DNA of 64,000 bases from Lachnospiraceae bacterium (GTDB lineage Bacteria > Bacillota > Clostridia > Lachnospirales > Lachnospiraceae). The stretch lies in contig JAFYAS010000005.1 of the NCBI GenBank assembly GCA_017540605.1, positions 31,025 through 95,024 on the forward strand, in the 5' to 3' direction. A model generated the notes under the pieces. It was not told the DNA's origin. It made no database searches and worked only from the letters and a program-made list of their open reading frames with translations. This document shows, piece after piece, positions 55,145 to 63,984 of the stretch (positions are counted from its first letter, which is position 1; each line of letters opens with the position of its first letter). Both the position numbers and the translations under genes were made by a program.

Positions 55145-57841
55145 TTAGTTGTCGTGAATCTGATTGTTCTGGTTTTGCTGAGCCGCATCATTCACCCGAT
55201 TAGCCTGATTGAACTGGAAACCTCCAACATTACCATCGGCGCCTCCGCCCATGCCACCAACATTCTGGTTGATATGTATAGGCTGTTCGTCATTCATCTC
55301 TCCACCGCCAACCTGATTGTTCTGATTTTGCTGAGGAGCTTCGACATTCACCCAATCATTGCCAAGCTGGAAATCATTTGGCTGGTTATTGTCACCAACC
55401 TGATTGCCCTGATTGAAATCATTCATATCGAACATGGCTTCATCGCCGTTTAGGTTCACTCCGGCCTCAGGCTGGTTCACCTGGAAATCATCATTAACCT
55501 GTTGTCCCTGACCATCAGGAATATCACCACCAGGACCGTCTCCACCGGGAGCGGGTCCGCCAAACGCCGGGCCGATAGTAGGTGCATTGGGTTCCACCAT
55601 GGGAGCTGCGCCCTGCATGGTTCTCATGGCCTCGTACTGCCTCAAGGTCTCCTGCATACGTGCCTTGTCACCCGGCTTGATCGCTTTACCATTGGCATGA
55701 GTACCATTCTCTTCCATGTAGGCAAGATCTCTCTTCATAGCCTTGTAATCGCCATCGTTCATCTTCTGAGCAGCATCGGCACACTTCTTTCTGTCGGGAG
55801 GTCCGACCCTGTTCTCCGCCTTTCTGAACTCGCCTTCCTTCTTGGCCTTTGCCCGATCGGATTTCATATCCTTCTCGGCCTGAGCAAAGGCTTCTTTCTT
55901 GGTCATATTGCCCTTCGACATATAGTCGTAAGCCTTCTTCATCTTCTCGAGATCGCCTTCCTTGACCTTGCTTCCATCCATATGAGTTGTAGCATTGTCG
56001 TTCTCGAGATGATCTATATCCGCCTTCATCTGCTTCATCTGCTGAGGCACCTTTGCAAGCTCCTTCTGTCTCTTTACCTCGTTCTTTTGAGCCTTTCTCT
56101 GCTCTGCCTGTGCAGCACCGGAACTTCTTGCCTGCTCCTTCTCTTTTTTCTTCTGTTCCTCTTCCTGCTTCTTTCTCTTCTTTGTCTCAGGATCGTCAAA
56201 CATATTGTCGCCAATACCGAGACGAGAGCCTCTGTTCATATACCTACCAAACTTAGAGTTCTCGATGGAGCCTCGAAGATCACCGGCGTAGATAGCCTGC
56301 ATACCTGCATTGTCTGCAAGGATACCGGTAAAGATACCGTTCACTCGTCCGATAGCTTCCACTCCGCAATAGGTAAGGATAATTCTTACAGCTATACTCA
56401 TAAGATTGTTGACGATAAAAGAATCAAGTCCGTTATAATCAAGGATCTTCAGTTTTGTAGCTGCGGTTCCCCATATTTCCATTCCACCTGTATCAGCATC
56501 AAATGACAGAGCAGGACTCCATATCATAGGTAGGAAGATAAGGAATAGTCTAAGTGCTACAACCATACCGAGCACGCTTAAAAGCTGGATAACAAATGCT
56601 GTTGACCACTGCTTGAACTTTCCTCCATCATCCATAGGCATGGTAGATATGGCAAGTGGTGCTGTGACATAAAGTGCCAAAAGGTTAAATATTCTGACAC
56701 CACAGCTTGCTACTACTACCACCATCTCCTTGATGATCATCCAGCAGGCGAAAGCAACAAGCACATAATTCATCTTTAAAGGATTCACCGAGAATACCTC
56801 ATGAACCTTTTCAAAGCTATAGATGCTCTTCTCACCTCTGTAGAAGGGACCTCTGACATTGTCAGTAAACTCAGGTTTCTTGTTATAAACATCATTGTTG
56901 GCAGCGGCTGTCCAGATAGTACCCATGGTACCTGCTACGAAAAGCACTCTGTCAATAGGCACCGCCTGAATATTTGTTGATATAGTTCTGGTATACTCCT
57001 TAAGAACCTTGATATTCGGATTCTTCTCCATAATATCCATGACATCGAGGATCGCATTGGTCAATCCCTGGTCGTAGGTTTCAAGAGGCGACTCTTTATT
57101 ATAATCATAAGCTGTTGCAAGCTCTTCCATAAGGCTCTGCCAGGTTGTAACAGTCTTATTGTTTTTATCGACAGTTACATAGTGATAGTTGAATACTCCC
57201 TTTTCACCAAGATACTTAAGATCCTTGCGGATATCATTGTAGCAAGCATTCAGATTGTATCTTGAATGACTTGACGGATTTAATGAATAGTTACCGATGG
57301 TATTGAGTATTCTACCCATAGCAGCGAATTCATCTTCAGTGAAGGTGTGGGTAGGCTCTCCCTTGGAAAACTCAGGTCCCATTGTGATAGCATAGCTTAC
57401 CTGTTTCATAAGTGTATTGGTGGTACTAAGTGCTATCGTCATGATAAGATTCATACTTGCAATGATCAGAATACTCTTTAGGAGGTTTCCGAGAATTCCT
57501 CCAAGGGTAAGTCCCTGCATCTTATCTCTGGCATCAAATATCTTCCTACATACAGCGACAAGAGCAAATACAAAGGCAAATACAATACCGATCATCGCCA
57601 TGCCGGAATAAATTCCTCTTATCTGTCCACTGTTGAAGAACACAGACAAAAGATCTGTCTTTTCTCCGTTATATAGAACCTCCTTCTCACCGGTAAATAT
57701 CATCATAAGCTGCTCGCCCAAAAACATAATATAGAGCACACCACACTCAAGATAATAGAATATTGAAAAGAAATAGGTTTCAACCAGTGATGAAAAAAAG
57801 CTTTTCAAACCACCAAGTAAATCATCAACTATTCCGCCCAT
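55145..57841 (-). CDS. virB6: VirB6/TrbL-like T4SS channel protein with long soluble Q/N-rich tail
   Basis: 898 aa, AGGAGG 7 bp before the ATG. Residues 1-560 hold about eight hydrophobic segments in the pattern of VirB6/TrbL proteins of Gram-positive T4SS (three helices in the first 130 residues, a large extracytoplasmic loop at about 145-340, then a cluster of helices at about 345-510). The position between VirD4 and VirB4 supports the call. After about residue 540 the protein turns soluble: a Lys/Glu-rich helical region with repeated MKKAYDYMSKG / MKRDLAYMEENG-type units (each preceded by a Lys-Pro-Gly-Asp or Val-Lys-Glu-Gly-Asp turn), then an Asn/Gln/Gly-rich end (NNQVGGGEMNDE). Such a cytoplasmic extension could act as a docking platform. 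It carries no cargo-like enzyme motif. Confidence 0.85.
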   Translation of the reverse strand: MGGIVDDLLGGLKSFFSSLVETYFFSIFYYLECGVLYIMFLGEQLMMIFTGEKEVLYNGEKTDLLSVFFNSGQIRGIYSGMAMIGIVFAFVFALVAVCRKIFDARDKMQGLTLGGILGNLLKSILIIASMNLIMTIALSTTNTLMKQVSYAITMGPEFSKGEPTHTFTEDEFAAMGRILNTIGNYSLNPSSHSRYNLNACYNDIRKDLKYLGEKGVFNYHYVTVDKNNKTVTTWQSLMEELATAYDYNKESPLETYDQGLTNAILDVMDIMEKNPNIKVLKEYTRTISTNIQAVPIDRVLFVAGTMGTIWTAAANNDVYNKKPEFTDNVRGPFYRGEKSIYSFEKVHEVFSVNPLKMNYVLVAFACWMIIKEMVVVVASCGVRIFNLLALYVTAPLAISTMPMDDGGKFKQWSTAFVIQLLSVLGMVVALRLFLIFLPMIWSPALSFDADTGGMEIWGTAATKLKILDYNGLDSFIVNNLMSIAVRIILTYCGVEAIGRVNGIFTGILADNAGMQAIYAGDLRGSIENSKFGRYMNRGSRLGIGDNMFDDPETKKRKKQEEEQKKKEKEQARSSGAAQAEQRKAQKNEVKRQKELAKVPQQMKQMKADIDHLENDNATTHMDGSKVKEGDLEKMKKAYDYMSKGNMTKKEAFAQAEKDMKSDRAKAKKEGEFRKAENRVGPPDRKKCADAAQKMNDGDYKAMKRDLAYMEENGTHANGKAIKPGDKARMQETLRQYEAMRTMQGAAPMVEPNAPTIGPAFGGPAPGGDGPGGDIPDGQGQQVNDDFQVNQPEAGVNLNGDEAMFDMNDFNQGNQVGDNNQPNDFQLGNDWVNVEAPQQNQNNQVGGGEMNDEQPIHINQNVGGMGGGADGNVGGFQFNQANRVNDAAQQNQNNQIHDN

Positions 57842-57869
57842 CTGTGTCCTCCTTTCTGAAAGTCTCCTC

Positions 57870-58820
57870 TTATCTGACTCTCAATCTCTTTCTCGAAATA
57901 TATAATGCGGCAAATATTCCGCCGATAACCAGTACTATAAGCAGTAAGAACAGCCAAGCCTGATTATTAAAATAAACTAAGATCGTAAACTCTTTATCTA
58001 CTATGTTTCCTGCATCATCAGATACCACTATCCTGTAATCACCACTTTCAGTAACCTGATTATGCATATTCAGCCTACCCTCTTCACCTTCATAGGTCAC
58101 ATAAACCTTGTCAGTCTTTGTAAGTCCGTTGACAGTCACAGGCCCTCTGGCTCTGTTTTTCTCATCAAGTCCATCAAATGTAACTGCGGGAGGGGTATGA
58201 TCTATGGTAACATTGAGATAATACTCCTTTGAATTGGCACTGCAGGTATAGGTAATAGAATAGGTTCCTTCCTCTTCCATCTCAACCAGACCATAGTCGG
58301 TTGCAGCCTGCTTATCATCGAGATATACACTTTTTACAGAAAATCCCTCAGGCAACATATATTGAGATATATCACCTGTAAGCTTTGCTACCATCTGAAA
58401 GCTCATAACCTGTTCTTCGCCATTGGTGCCATTGCCCATGATCACATAGGTTCCGGGAGAGCTTATCTTCGAAGGTATCGATTCAAGCTCATCGCCATTC
58501 ATGAACATTTTTGCTGTTGTTCCTTCTGAAACCGATACGGCAACCTCATTGGTGACGATCATGCCGTCATATACAGAAACCGATATACTACCATCACTTA
58601 CCTTGTAGGTGAACATACCTGTCGCATTGTCATAATAAGAACCATCCGGCATAACAGCAGCCGAACCATTCTCACTCTCCGTACTCTCCTCCGGCTCTCC
58701 GGTAAAGAGATTGATGGGTACACTTGCACCTAGACTTTTATTCACCATAGCATCTACACTTGGTGACATAAGCATCAAACCAAATAAACTGACAACACAG
58801 GCGGTAGCAAATCTTTTCAT
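57870..58820 (-). CDS. Exported protein with Ig-like region and C-terminal membrane anchor
   Basis: 316 aa. Signal peptide MKRFATACVVSLFGLMLM with cleavage near residue 24, then an extracytoplasmic part with two beta-domains; the second (about 200-270: IDHTPPAVTFDG, VTESGDYRIVVSDDAGN) is of bacterial Ig-like/HYR style. A single C-terminal helix (AWLFLLLIVLVIGGIFAALYI) with a basic end (SRKRLRVR) anchors it. Encoded between VirD4 and VirB6 with gaps of 20 and 28 bp, so it is a structural or accessory part of the secretion machine. It could stand in for a VirB8-like or surface component, but I see no sequence evidence for VirB8. Confidence 0.82.
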   Translation of the reverse strand: MKRFATACVVSLFGLMLMSPSVDAMVNKSLGASVPINLFTGEPEESTESENGSAAVMPDGSYYDNATGMFTYKVSDGSISVSVYDGMIVTNEVAVSVSEGTTAKMFMNGDELESIPSKISSPGTYVIMGNGTNGEEQVMSFQMVAKLTGDISQYMLPEGFSVKSVYLDDKQAATDYGLVEMEEEGTYSITYTCSANSKEYYLNVTIDHTPPAVTFDGLDEKNRARGPVTVNGLTKTDKVYVTYEGEEGRLNMHNQVTESGDYRIVVSDDAGNIVDKEFTILVYFNNQAWLFLLLIVLVIGGIFAALYISRKRLRVR

Positions 58821-58840
58821 GATCTCATCCTTCTTTTCTT

Positions 58841-60877
58841 TTATGCACTCTCTGAGGCGTCTTCATCCTCGTCCTCGCTCTTTCCGAGCACTATCTCGTT
58901 CCTCACATCAAGGTCGTAGAACACCTCGTCAGCCCTGAACATATGACTTCTAAGCTCATCCATATTCATGCGTCCCATCTTATAGAAAGGACAGAGGTAA
59001 CTCGGCGTGTACTTAGTTCTTAGCGGATAATTACCGAAGGTAACTATGATCGCATTACCGGTACTTTCCTTGTTGTTTAGCATCTGTAGCTCTGAGGGGT
59101 AGATCAGGGGTCTTACCTGAGTCTGCGTAGAGAGATTCATATCTCCCGCCCTAGCGCCTATAGACGATGATGTTGAATTGGTACGAACCGTCATATTTCC
59201 GCAGAGCTTTGAGAACTCCTCGCAGGTACCAATATCATTGGAACCGATGAACATCTTCATACCGCAGTTTGACTTGACGATATCAGCCACCTTCTCGCCG
59301 TATACGTTATTAAGCTGCGAGTAGGACTGAACCACCATGTTGAACCAGATCTTTCTGGAACGTCCTACAGTGATCATCTTGTCGAACTTCTCTATCTTCG
59401 GCATATTACCGAACTCATCAAGGATGAAGTAAACATTTCTGGGAAGTGAAAGATCCTCTCTTGCAGATGCAACCTTGATCAGTGCCTTGTACATACAGAG
59501 AATGAATACGGCCGCAAGTCCGTGTCTCGTATCCTTCTCATCAGGAATCTTCATGAACAATGCCGTAGGCTGCTCAGCGAACTTCTCCGCCTCAACATCT
59601 GTTGCCGAGGTCAGACCGCAAAGTCCACGGTCATTGAACATATTAAGCTTGTCGAATGTGATCGACATATATGATGAAAGTGTAGTATCAGCTGCCGAAA
59701 GAACCTGTCTTGACAATGTGTAGGCCTGGCTAAGCTTGCTACGTCCTTCAAAATACTCTTTAAGGGAGGCGAATTCGTCCTCCGAATTGGTAAGAGCCTT
59801 GGTGACATTGAAAAAGTTGAACTTGTCCTTTGTCATACCCAGTCTCTCATCCTCCGAATCCTCAAGCATGGCAAGGCAGGTACTCATGATAATGGATCTT
59901 GCACCCTTCTCCCACACGGGATCCTTCTCATTCTCAACAGGACAGATAACGGAGATAAGGTCGTTAAGATCCTCGTACATCTCGTCGTAGAACTTCTGTC
60001 TTGTTACGGATACATCATCCTGGCAGTGTGAAAGGTCTGCATAAGCCTGTCCTCTCCATTCTGCCCAGGGCTCACCGTCTGCCGCTTCTCCATCCATCCT
60101 CTTAAGATCCGGATAATCCTTCATATTGTCCTTGTGGAACTTGATGCCCTTGCCGGCATTTACATATTCCTGATACTGATCCCAGATACCCTCTAGCGGA
60201 TTCCATCTTGATGATGAATAGGTATCACGCAGGTCAAGAAGCAACACCTTGTAGCCTCTCTCTGTAAGATACTTTGAATGGAGATCAAAAAGCTCTCCTT
60301 TAGGGTCTGTCATGATCATGGAGCTTCCGGCTGCTGTTGAAGCAAGGAGCTGTATCATGGGATTGATGAAGGTTGTGGTCTTACCTGAACCGGTAGCACC
60401 GATGATAAGTGAATGGGCACCGGGCAGGAAATTGACCTCAAGCATATTCTTTTTATTGAGTACCGCCCTTACGGGGATACCGTCTTTTTTAACTTGATTT
60501 AATGCGCTATATGGACTGCCGGGGAAATACTTATCTCTTTCTTTCTCTGTAAGGAATCGACTATTCTCAAGGGATCCCTCTACTACATCAACCTTACCCT
60601 TTTTTCCAAGGAGCTTTCCGCCGTCACGGAAGATCAGCATATCCATATTGTTACCGGATAATATCCAGATAAGTGCAAGGAGTGCGCCTGCTATGAGTCC
60701 GTATCCCCAGGTCTTAAGCTCTAAGAATACACCAAGTCCAACAGTCTGCACATTTTCGGGATCTGCTCCAAATGACCTTTCAAGCATGACCGGAAAGGCG
60801 CGAACAACAAAACCCGCAACTGCTACTACGAGAATAAATGCAGATATATAAAGTGCAACCTTGTATCTTGTCTTCAC
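58841..60877 (-). CDS. virD4: VirD4/TraG-type coupling ATPase
   Basis: 678 aa, GTG start with GGAGG 7 bp upstream. Two N-terminal membrane helices (about 8-30 and 58-76), then a cytoplasmic T4SS-DNA_transf/TraG domain. Walker A is GATGSGKTTTFINP (160-173), followed by MIMTDPKGELFDLHSKYL; Walker B is NVYFILDEFGNMPKIEKFD; then MVVQSYSQLNNVYG and SNCGMKMFIGSNDIGTCEEF, all typical of VirD4. These proteins recruit the substrate, DNA-relaxase complexes or effector proteins, to the channel. The C-terminus is acidic (GKSEDEDEDASESA), echoing the VirB4 tail. No relaxase gene is seen in the window. Confidence 0.95.
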   Translation of the reverse strand: MKTRYKVALYISAFILVVAVAGFVVRAFPVMLERSFGADPENVQTVGLGVFLELKTWGYGLIAGALLALIWILSGNNMDMLIFRDGGKLLGKKGKVDVVEGSLENSRFLTEKERDKYFPGSPYSALNQVKKDGIPVRAVLNKKNMLEVNFLPGAHSLIIGATGSGKTTTFINPMIQLLASTAAGSSMIMTDPKGELFDLHSKYLTERGYKVLLLDLRDTYSSSRWNPLEGIWDQYQEYVNAGKGIKFHKDNMKDYPDLKRMDGEAADGEPWAEWRGQAYADLSHCQDDVSVTRQKFYDEMYEDLNDLISVICPVENEKDPVWEKGARSIIMSTCLAMLEDSEDERLGMTKDKFNFFNVTKALTNSEDEFASLKEYFEGRSKLSQAYTLSRQVLSAADTTLSSYMSITFDKLNMFNDRGLCGLTSATDVEAEKFAEQPTALFMKIPDEKDTRHGLAAVFILCMYKALIKVASAREDLSLPRNVYFILDEFGNMPKIEKFDKMITVGRSRKIWFNMVVQSYSQLNNVYGEKVADIVKSNCGMKMFIGSNDIGTCEEFSKLCGNMTVRTNSTSSSIGARAGDMNLSTQTQVRPLIYPSELQMLNNKESTGNAIIVTFGNYPLRTKYTPSYLCPFYKMGRMNMDELRSHMFRADEVFYDLDVRNEIVLGKSEDEDEDASESA

Positions 60878-60895
60878 GATATTGCCTCCATTTAT

Positions 60896-60911
60896 AGGGG
60901 AAGGATCCCCT
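60896..60911 (-). other. Small stem-loop before the VirD4 start
   Basis: AGGGG (60896-60900) and CCCCT (60907-60911) close a short hairpin in the 47-bp gap between the surface-protein gene and VirD4, just above its ribosome site. Confidence 0.45.
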
Positions 60912-60924
60912 TTTTCAATCTTCG

Positions 60925-63207
60925 TTAATATTCAGGTGTAAAGTAAGTTATCTGTTTAGTAAAGTCATAATCCTTATCATCTAAACACACCTTGGCCTTC
61001 CACTGGTGGACTACTGTGGCGGTCTTATCACATCTGATGGTTCCAGCATTCCTAGCAGTTGTTTTAGTCTGTCCATCATCCTTTTCTTCAGACGATGCTG
61101 CTGCGCTTGCTACCGCAGGAATTACTATCTCATTCTTCTTCATAAAATCCGGAAGAGCTACGATATCACCGCCTCCGCCTCCGGAGGAATCATCTACACC
61201 TACAACTACTCCCCTTATACCGCCATAGTATTCAAAATAAGTCTTCGGCGGATAAATCGTACTCTTCGTTTTGTAAGTAGAATAGGCCATAGGTTCAATA
61301 TATTCAACCTTTGTGTCAGCTCCTTTTCCGGTGACCTTCGACTTATATAAAAGAGCTTCCTTTAGTGTCCTTACATGAGCTGCCAATATCACGCCATCCT
61401 TACGATTCTCTATAACACTGCTTGAATCCATCTTAGCGTAGCTGTTTACCATAAGTCCATAATTGATAATGGTAGCTCCGCTGGTCAAAAGAAGTGCAGG
61501 ATCTCCGCCGGCGCCATAGCCATAAAGCTTAGAATTCCGATCATTCATGCATTTATCAGAAAGGGTAAAGAGCTTGCAGCCCGGCATCACTATGATGGTT
61601 CCGCCATTCTTTACTTCTATAGTTCCTTCCTTTGTATCCATAAAGGGCGATATACATCCATCGGGTTCTCCTTCCTTCTCAGACGGCTTGATGATGATGG
61701 TTCCTCCATCACAAATGATCTTACCATTGTTGATCATATTACTCTCTACTGAAAGAATACCACCCTTTTGGATTATCATAGTAGAAGTCTCAGGAAGTAT
61801 AACTCCCTCCGATCTCTGAAGCGCTCCGCTATCGTCCTTGTAGGTTGTATCCTTTACACAATAAACCTGGCCTTTTCCGATCTTGGTAACTCGGCCCTCA
61901 CCGGTCACCTCGTCACCGCCATTCTCTTTGCCGTCCGCACCTGCCTGGCCCTTGATGGTTGCAAACACATGAGGTGTTCCAACATACCACTTAAAAAGAG
62001 CATATACTCCGGGAGCCTCAGGCCAGAAGATATTTCTTGCATAATTATGATGTGAACCTCTGGTGGTGAAATGATCTACACTATATTCACCTCCGCCATA
62101 TCCGTTTAATCGCTTCGCTTCATAGCCTACAAGATAACCTGACTTGGTGACACCTACTGTAGGTCCGGTCTCACTTGCTTTCTCTTCGTCATTGTCACAA
62201 ACCTTACAATAATCAAGTTCCTCATGATTGAGTCCGATAAGGTTCTTCATTACCCAAAAATCAGAATTGTCATCACCTGTAGCAGGGTGAAGGGTGATAG
62301 CTTTATTGTTGTCACCTACGGTGCCCTTCCATACAGATATACCGGGTTCATTGCCGGCTCGACCTCTGTTGATCTCTACATAGGTATCGGTAGATCTGGT
62401 TCCAAGATCGAGATTATTATCCTTTGAGGCGTTCTTTGAGCTTATAGGCTGAATATACATCTTTATCTGAGCACACCATTGAGAAAACTTTCCGCCTGAC
62501 TTAAGGTTTGCGATGATATCGGTTCCTGACTTAACACATTTTACATAAGGAACACCCAAGGATCCACCCTTTAATGTGACAAACTTCTCTTTGAAATAGA
62601 CTCCGGTTCCGTTAAGGCTCGTACTCTGCTCATCCATCTGTATCATCTTACTGTTCTGTTCAGCAAAAGCCTGAAGGAAATTACTATGGGAGCAATTCCA
62701 ATTAAAATTGGCATTTGTAAAAGTGTTCCATGTTGCCTGGTCATTGGTGACCTTATCCCAATATTGAATCCACTCCTCATCACCGTAAGATCTCTTTATA
62801 TGAGTCTTATCATCATAGGTTGATATAAATCCCTTGGGCTCCGTTGTCTTCCAATTGTTCTTTTTTCTTTCTGTATCAGAATCAATATAGAAGAACATAG
62901 AAGCGTGAAACTTGTTGTCATCCATAAAATCGGTAAAGTTCTTCTTGGTCACGTGCTCCCATTCCCAGATAGTTATACGTCCATGATCATCCTTAAGCTC
63001 CTCTGTCTTGGGTTTTGAATCCTTATTCTCAGTATTCTCTGTAGAACCACTGCCGGCTTCTGTGGATCCTGCTTCTGTTGATCCCGCATCATTCTTAGTC
63101 TCTGTTGCGAATACAGGAGTCCTGGCCGCATACGTAAATGCCATGCTGCCTGCAAGAAGCAAAGCTATGATCTTTTTTCTGATAATCTTGTTTTTACAGG
63201 TTCTCAT
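60925..63207 (-). CDS. Exported surface protein, first gene of the T4SS operon
   Basis: 760 aa, AAGGAAG 6 bp before the ATG. Signal peptide (NKIIRKKIIALLLAGSMAF..., cleavage near residue 35) followed by a low-complexity Thr/Glu/Ser/Gly stretch (STEAGSTEAGSGSTENTEN). The central part has a Cys pair (DYCKVCDN). At about 440-600 lie right-handed beta-helix-like repeats (GGILSVESNMINNGKIICDG, GTIEVKNGGTIIVMPGCKL). No LPXTG motif or C-terminal membrane helix. It is the first gene under P9 and precedes VirD4, so I expect a surface-exposed or released part of the secretion system such as an adhesin. Family not recognised. Confidence 0.83.
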   Translation of the reverse strand: MRTCKNKIIRKKIIALLLAGSMAFTYAARTPVFATETKNDAGSTEAGSTEAGSGSTENTENKDSKPKTEELKDDHGRITIWEWEHVTKKNFTDFMDDNKFHASMFFYIDSDTERKKNNWKTTEPKGFISTYDDKTHIKRSYGDEEWIQYWDKVTNDQATWNTFTNANFNWNCSHSNFLQAFAEQNSKMIQMDEQSTSLNGTGVYFKEKFVTLKGGSLGVPYVKCVKSGTDIIANLKSGGKFSQWCAQIKMYIQPISSKNASKDNNLDLGTRSTDTYVEINRGRAGNEPGISVWKGTVGDNNKAITLHPATGDDNSDFWVMKNLIGLNHEELDYCKVCDNDEEKASETGPTVGVTKSGYLVGYEAKRLNGYGGGEYSVDHFTTRGSHHNYARNIFWPEAPGVYALFKWYVGTPHVFATIKGQAGADGKENGGDEVTGEGRVTKIGKGQVYCVKDTTYKDDSGALQRSEGVILPETSTMIIQKGGILSVESNMINNGKIICDGGTIIIKPSEKEGEPDGCISPFMDTKEGTIEVKNGGTIIVMPGCKLFTLSDKCMNDRNSKLYGYGAGGDPALLLTSGATIINYGLMVNSYAKMDSSSVIENRKDGVILAAHVRTLKEALLYKSKVTGKGADTKVEYIEPMAYSTYKTKSTIYPPKTYFEYYGGIRGVVVGVDDSSGGGGGDIVALPDFMKKNEIVIPAVASAAASSEEKDDGQTKTTARNAGTIRCDKTATVVHQWKAKVCLDDKDYDFTKQITYFTPEY

Positions 63208-63227
63208 ATATATCTTCCTTTCAAAAC

Positions 63228-63252
63228 CTATCCGGTATATTTTATACCCGGT
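63228..63252 (-). other. Hairpin in the leader of the T4SS operon
   Basis: CCGGTATA and TATACCCGG-type arms flank a short AT loop in the roughly 100-nt 5' leader between P9 and the start at 63207. I compared the leader by eye with cyclic-di-GMP riboswitches and found no convincing match. Confidence 0.45.
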
Positions 63253-63315
63253 TCTGTCCGTGACTTCGTCCTCATATCGCGGCTACAAAACCCATACTTT
63301 CTAACTTACACGCCT

Positions 63316-63348
63316 ATCATAACATACAGACCGCAACAAAACCGCAAC
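63316..63348 (-). promoter_or_regulatory. GTTGC-box promoter P9 of the T4SS operon
   Basis: Minus strand: GTTGC (63344-63348), GGTTTT, GTTGC (63333-63337), 11 bp, TATGAT (63316-63321). The 354-bp gap 63208-63561 holds this site, a second box pair at 63485-63500 (GTTGG twice, 11 bp apart, without a -10 at the usual distance) and the terminator of the pilin gene. Confidence 0.8.
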
Positions 63349-63517
63349 CACATAAATACATTTTTAAAAAATACGCAAAAAGCTAATAACGCACTTTTTG
63401 ACATTAAATAACAATCTATTATAACACAGAAATTCTTTTTTTCAAAATAGTTTTTTCCTATTAATTATGAGATTTTACAACTGTCCAACAGATGTCCAAC
63501 AAGCATTTTTCATAAGA

Positions 63518-63545
63518 AAGGCTCCGGTGTTGCCGCCGGAGCCTT
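63518..63545. terminator. Terminator after the pilin-like gene
   Basis: A 10-bp stem AAGGCTCCGG/CCGGAGCCTT (63518-63527 with 63536-63545). The T run is stronger on the plus side than on the minus side, but it sits 17 bp past the stop of the minus-strand pilin gene. Confidence 0.7.
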
Positions 63546-63561
63546 GGTTTTTTTATCCAGA

Positions 63562-63984
63562 TTAGTTATTTTCAGGTACTTCTGTTGAAGTAGCCACAGG
63601 ATTGTTCTCAGATGACATTGACTTTGACATCCAGTCTGAAAGAGGCCCAACCGAACGATCAAGTACTACCATAAGGATGAAGATAAGAAGATATCCGATG
63701 ATAGCTGTCTTGATTGCCTGCTTTCTCTTCTCTCTCTCCTGAGGCTCCTCAGCGGTTGCATACTTAACACCAAGGATTACACAGTAGAGGAATCCGCCGG
63801 CACCTACGATAAGTAGTAAGGGCTTTGTAAATGACTTGATCAGTCCAACTACAGGATCTACTACTGATGTGAGGTCAGCTCCGTTCTCTGCGAATGCTAC
63901 TGCTGTGAATGCTACCATTGTGATGACTGCCATAAATGCCATGGTTAGCACTCTTGTTGCCTTTCTTGACTTTGTGATGTTCAT
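63562..63984 (-). CDS. VirB2/TrbC-like T4SS pilin
   Basis: 140 aa from the ATG at 63984 (MNITKSRKATRV), preferred over 63999 because AAGGAG sits 6 bp upstream. Signal peptide with an AFA-type cleavage site near residue 32, a first helix (about 50-72, LLLIVGAGGFLYCVILGVKYAT), a basic loop (EREKRKQAIKTA) and a second helix (AIIGYLLIFILMVVL). A signal peptide plus two helices joined by a short basic loop is the VirB2/T4SS_pilin layout. The loop and hydrophobic spacing fit known Gram-positive pilin-like proteins. It has its own terminator and is probably made in larger amounts than the rest. The promoter lies outside the window. Confidence 0.8.
   Translation of the reverse strand: MNITKSRKATRVLTMAFMAVITMVAFTAVAFAENGADLTSVVDPVVGLIKSFTKPLLLIVGAGGFLYCVILGVKYATAEEPQEREKRKQAIKTAIIGYLLIFILMVVLDRSVGPLSDWMSKSMSSENNPVATSTEVPENN

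Noticed and set aside
55502..56506. 334-codon plus-strand frame opposite the VirB6 tail
   Set aside because: It is the complement of Lys/Glu-rich coding sequence and gives a Leu/Ser/His-rich product; the minus-strand gene is firmly supported by context.
63208..63315. Riboswitch in the T4SS leader
   Set aside because: A small hairpin is present, but I found no conserved core of a cyclic-di-GMP, SAM or preQ1 class.
60925..63984. Integrative conjugative element
   Set aside because: T4SS genes are present, but no relaxase, integrase, replication initiator or attachment repeats were seen in 64 kb; it stays possible if such genes lie outside.
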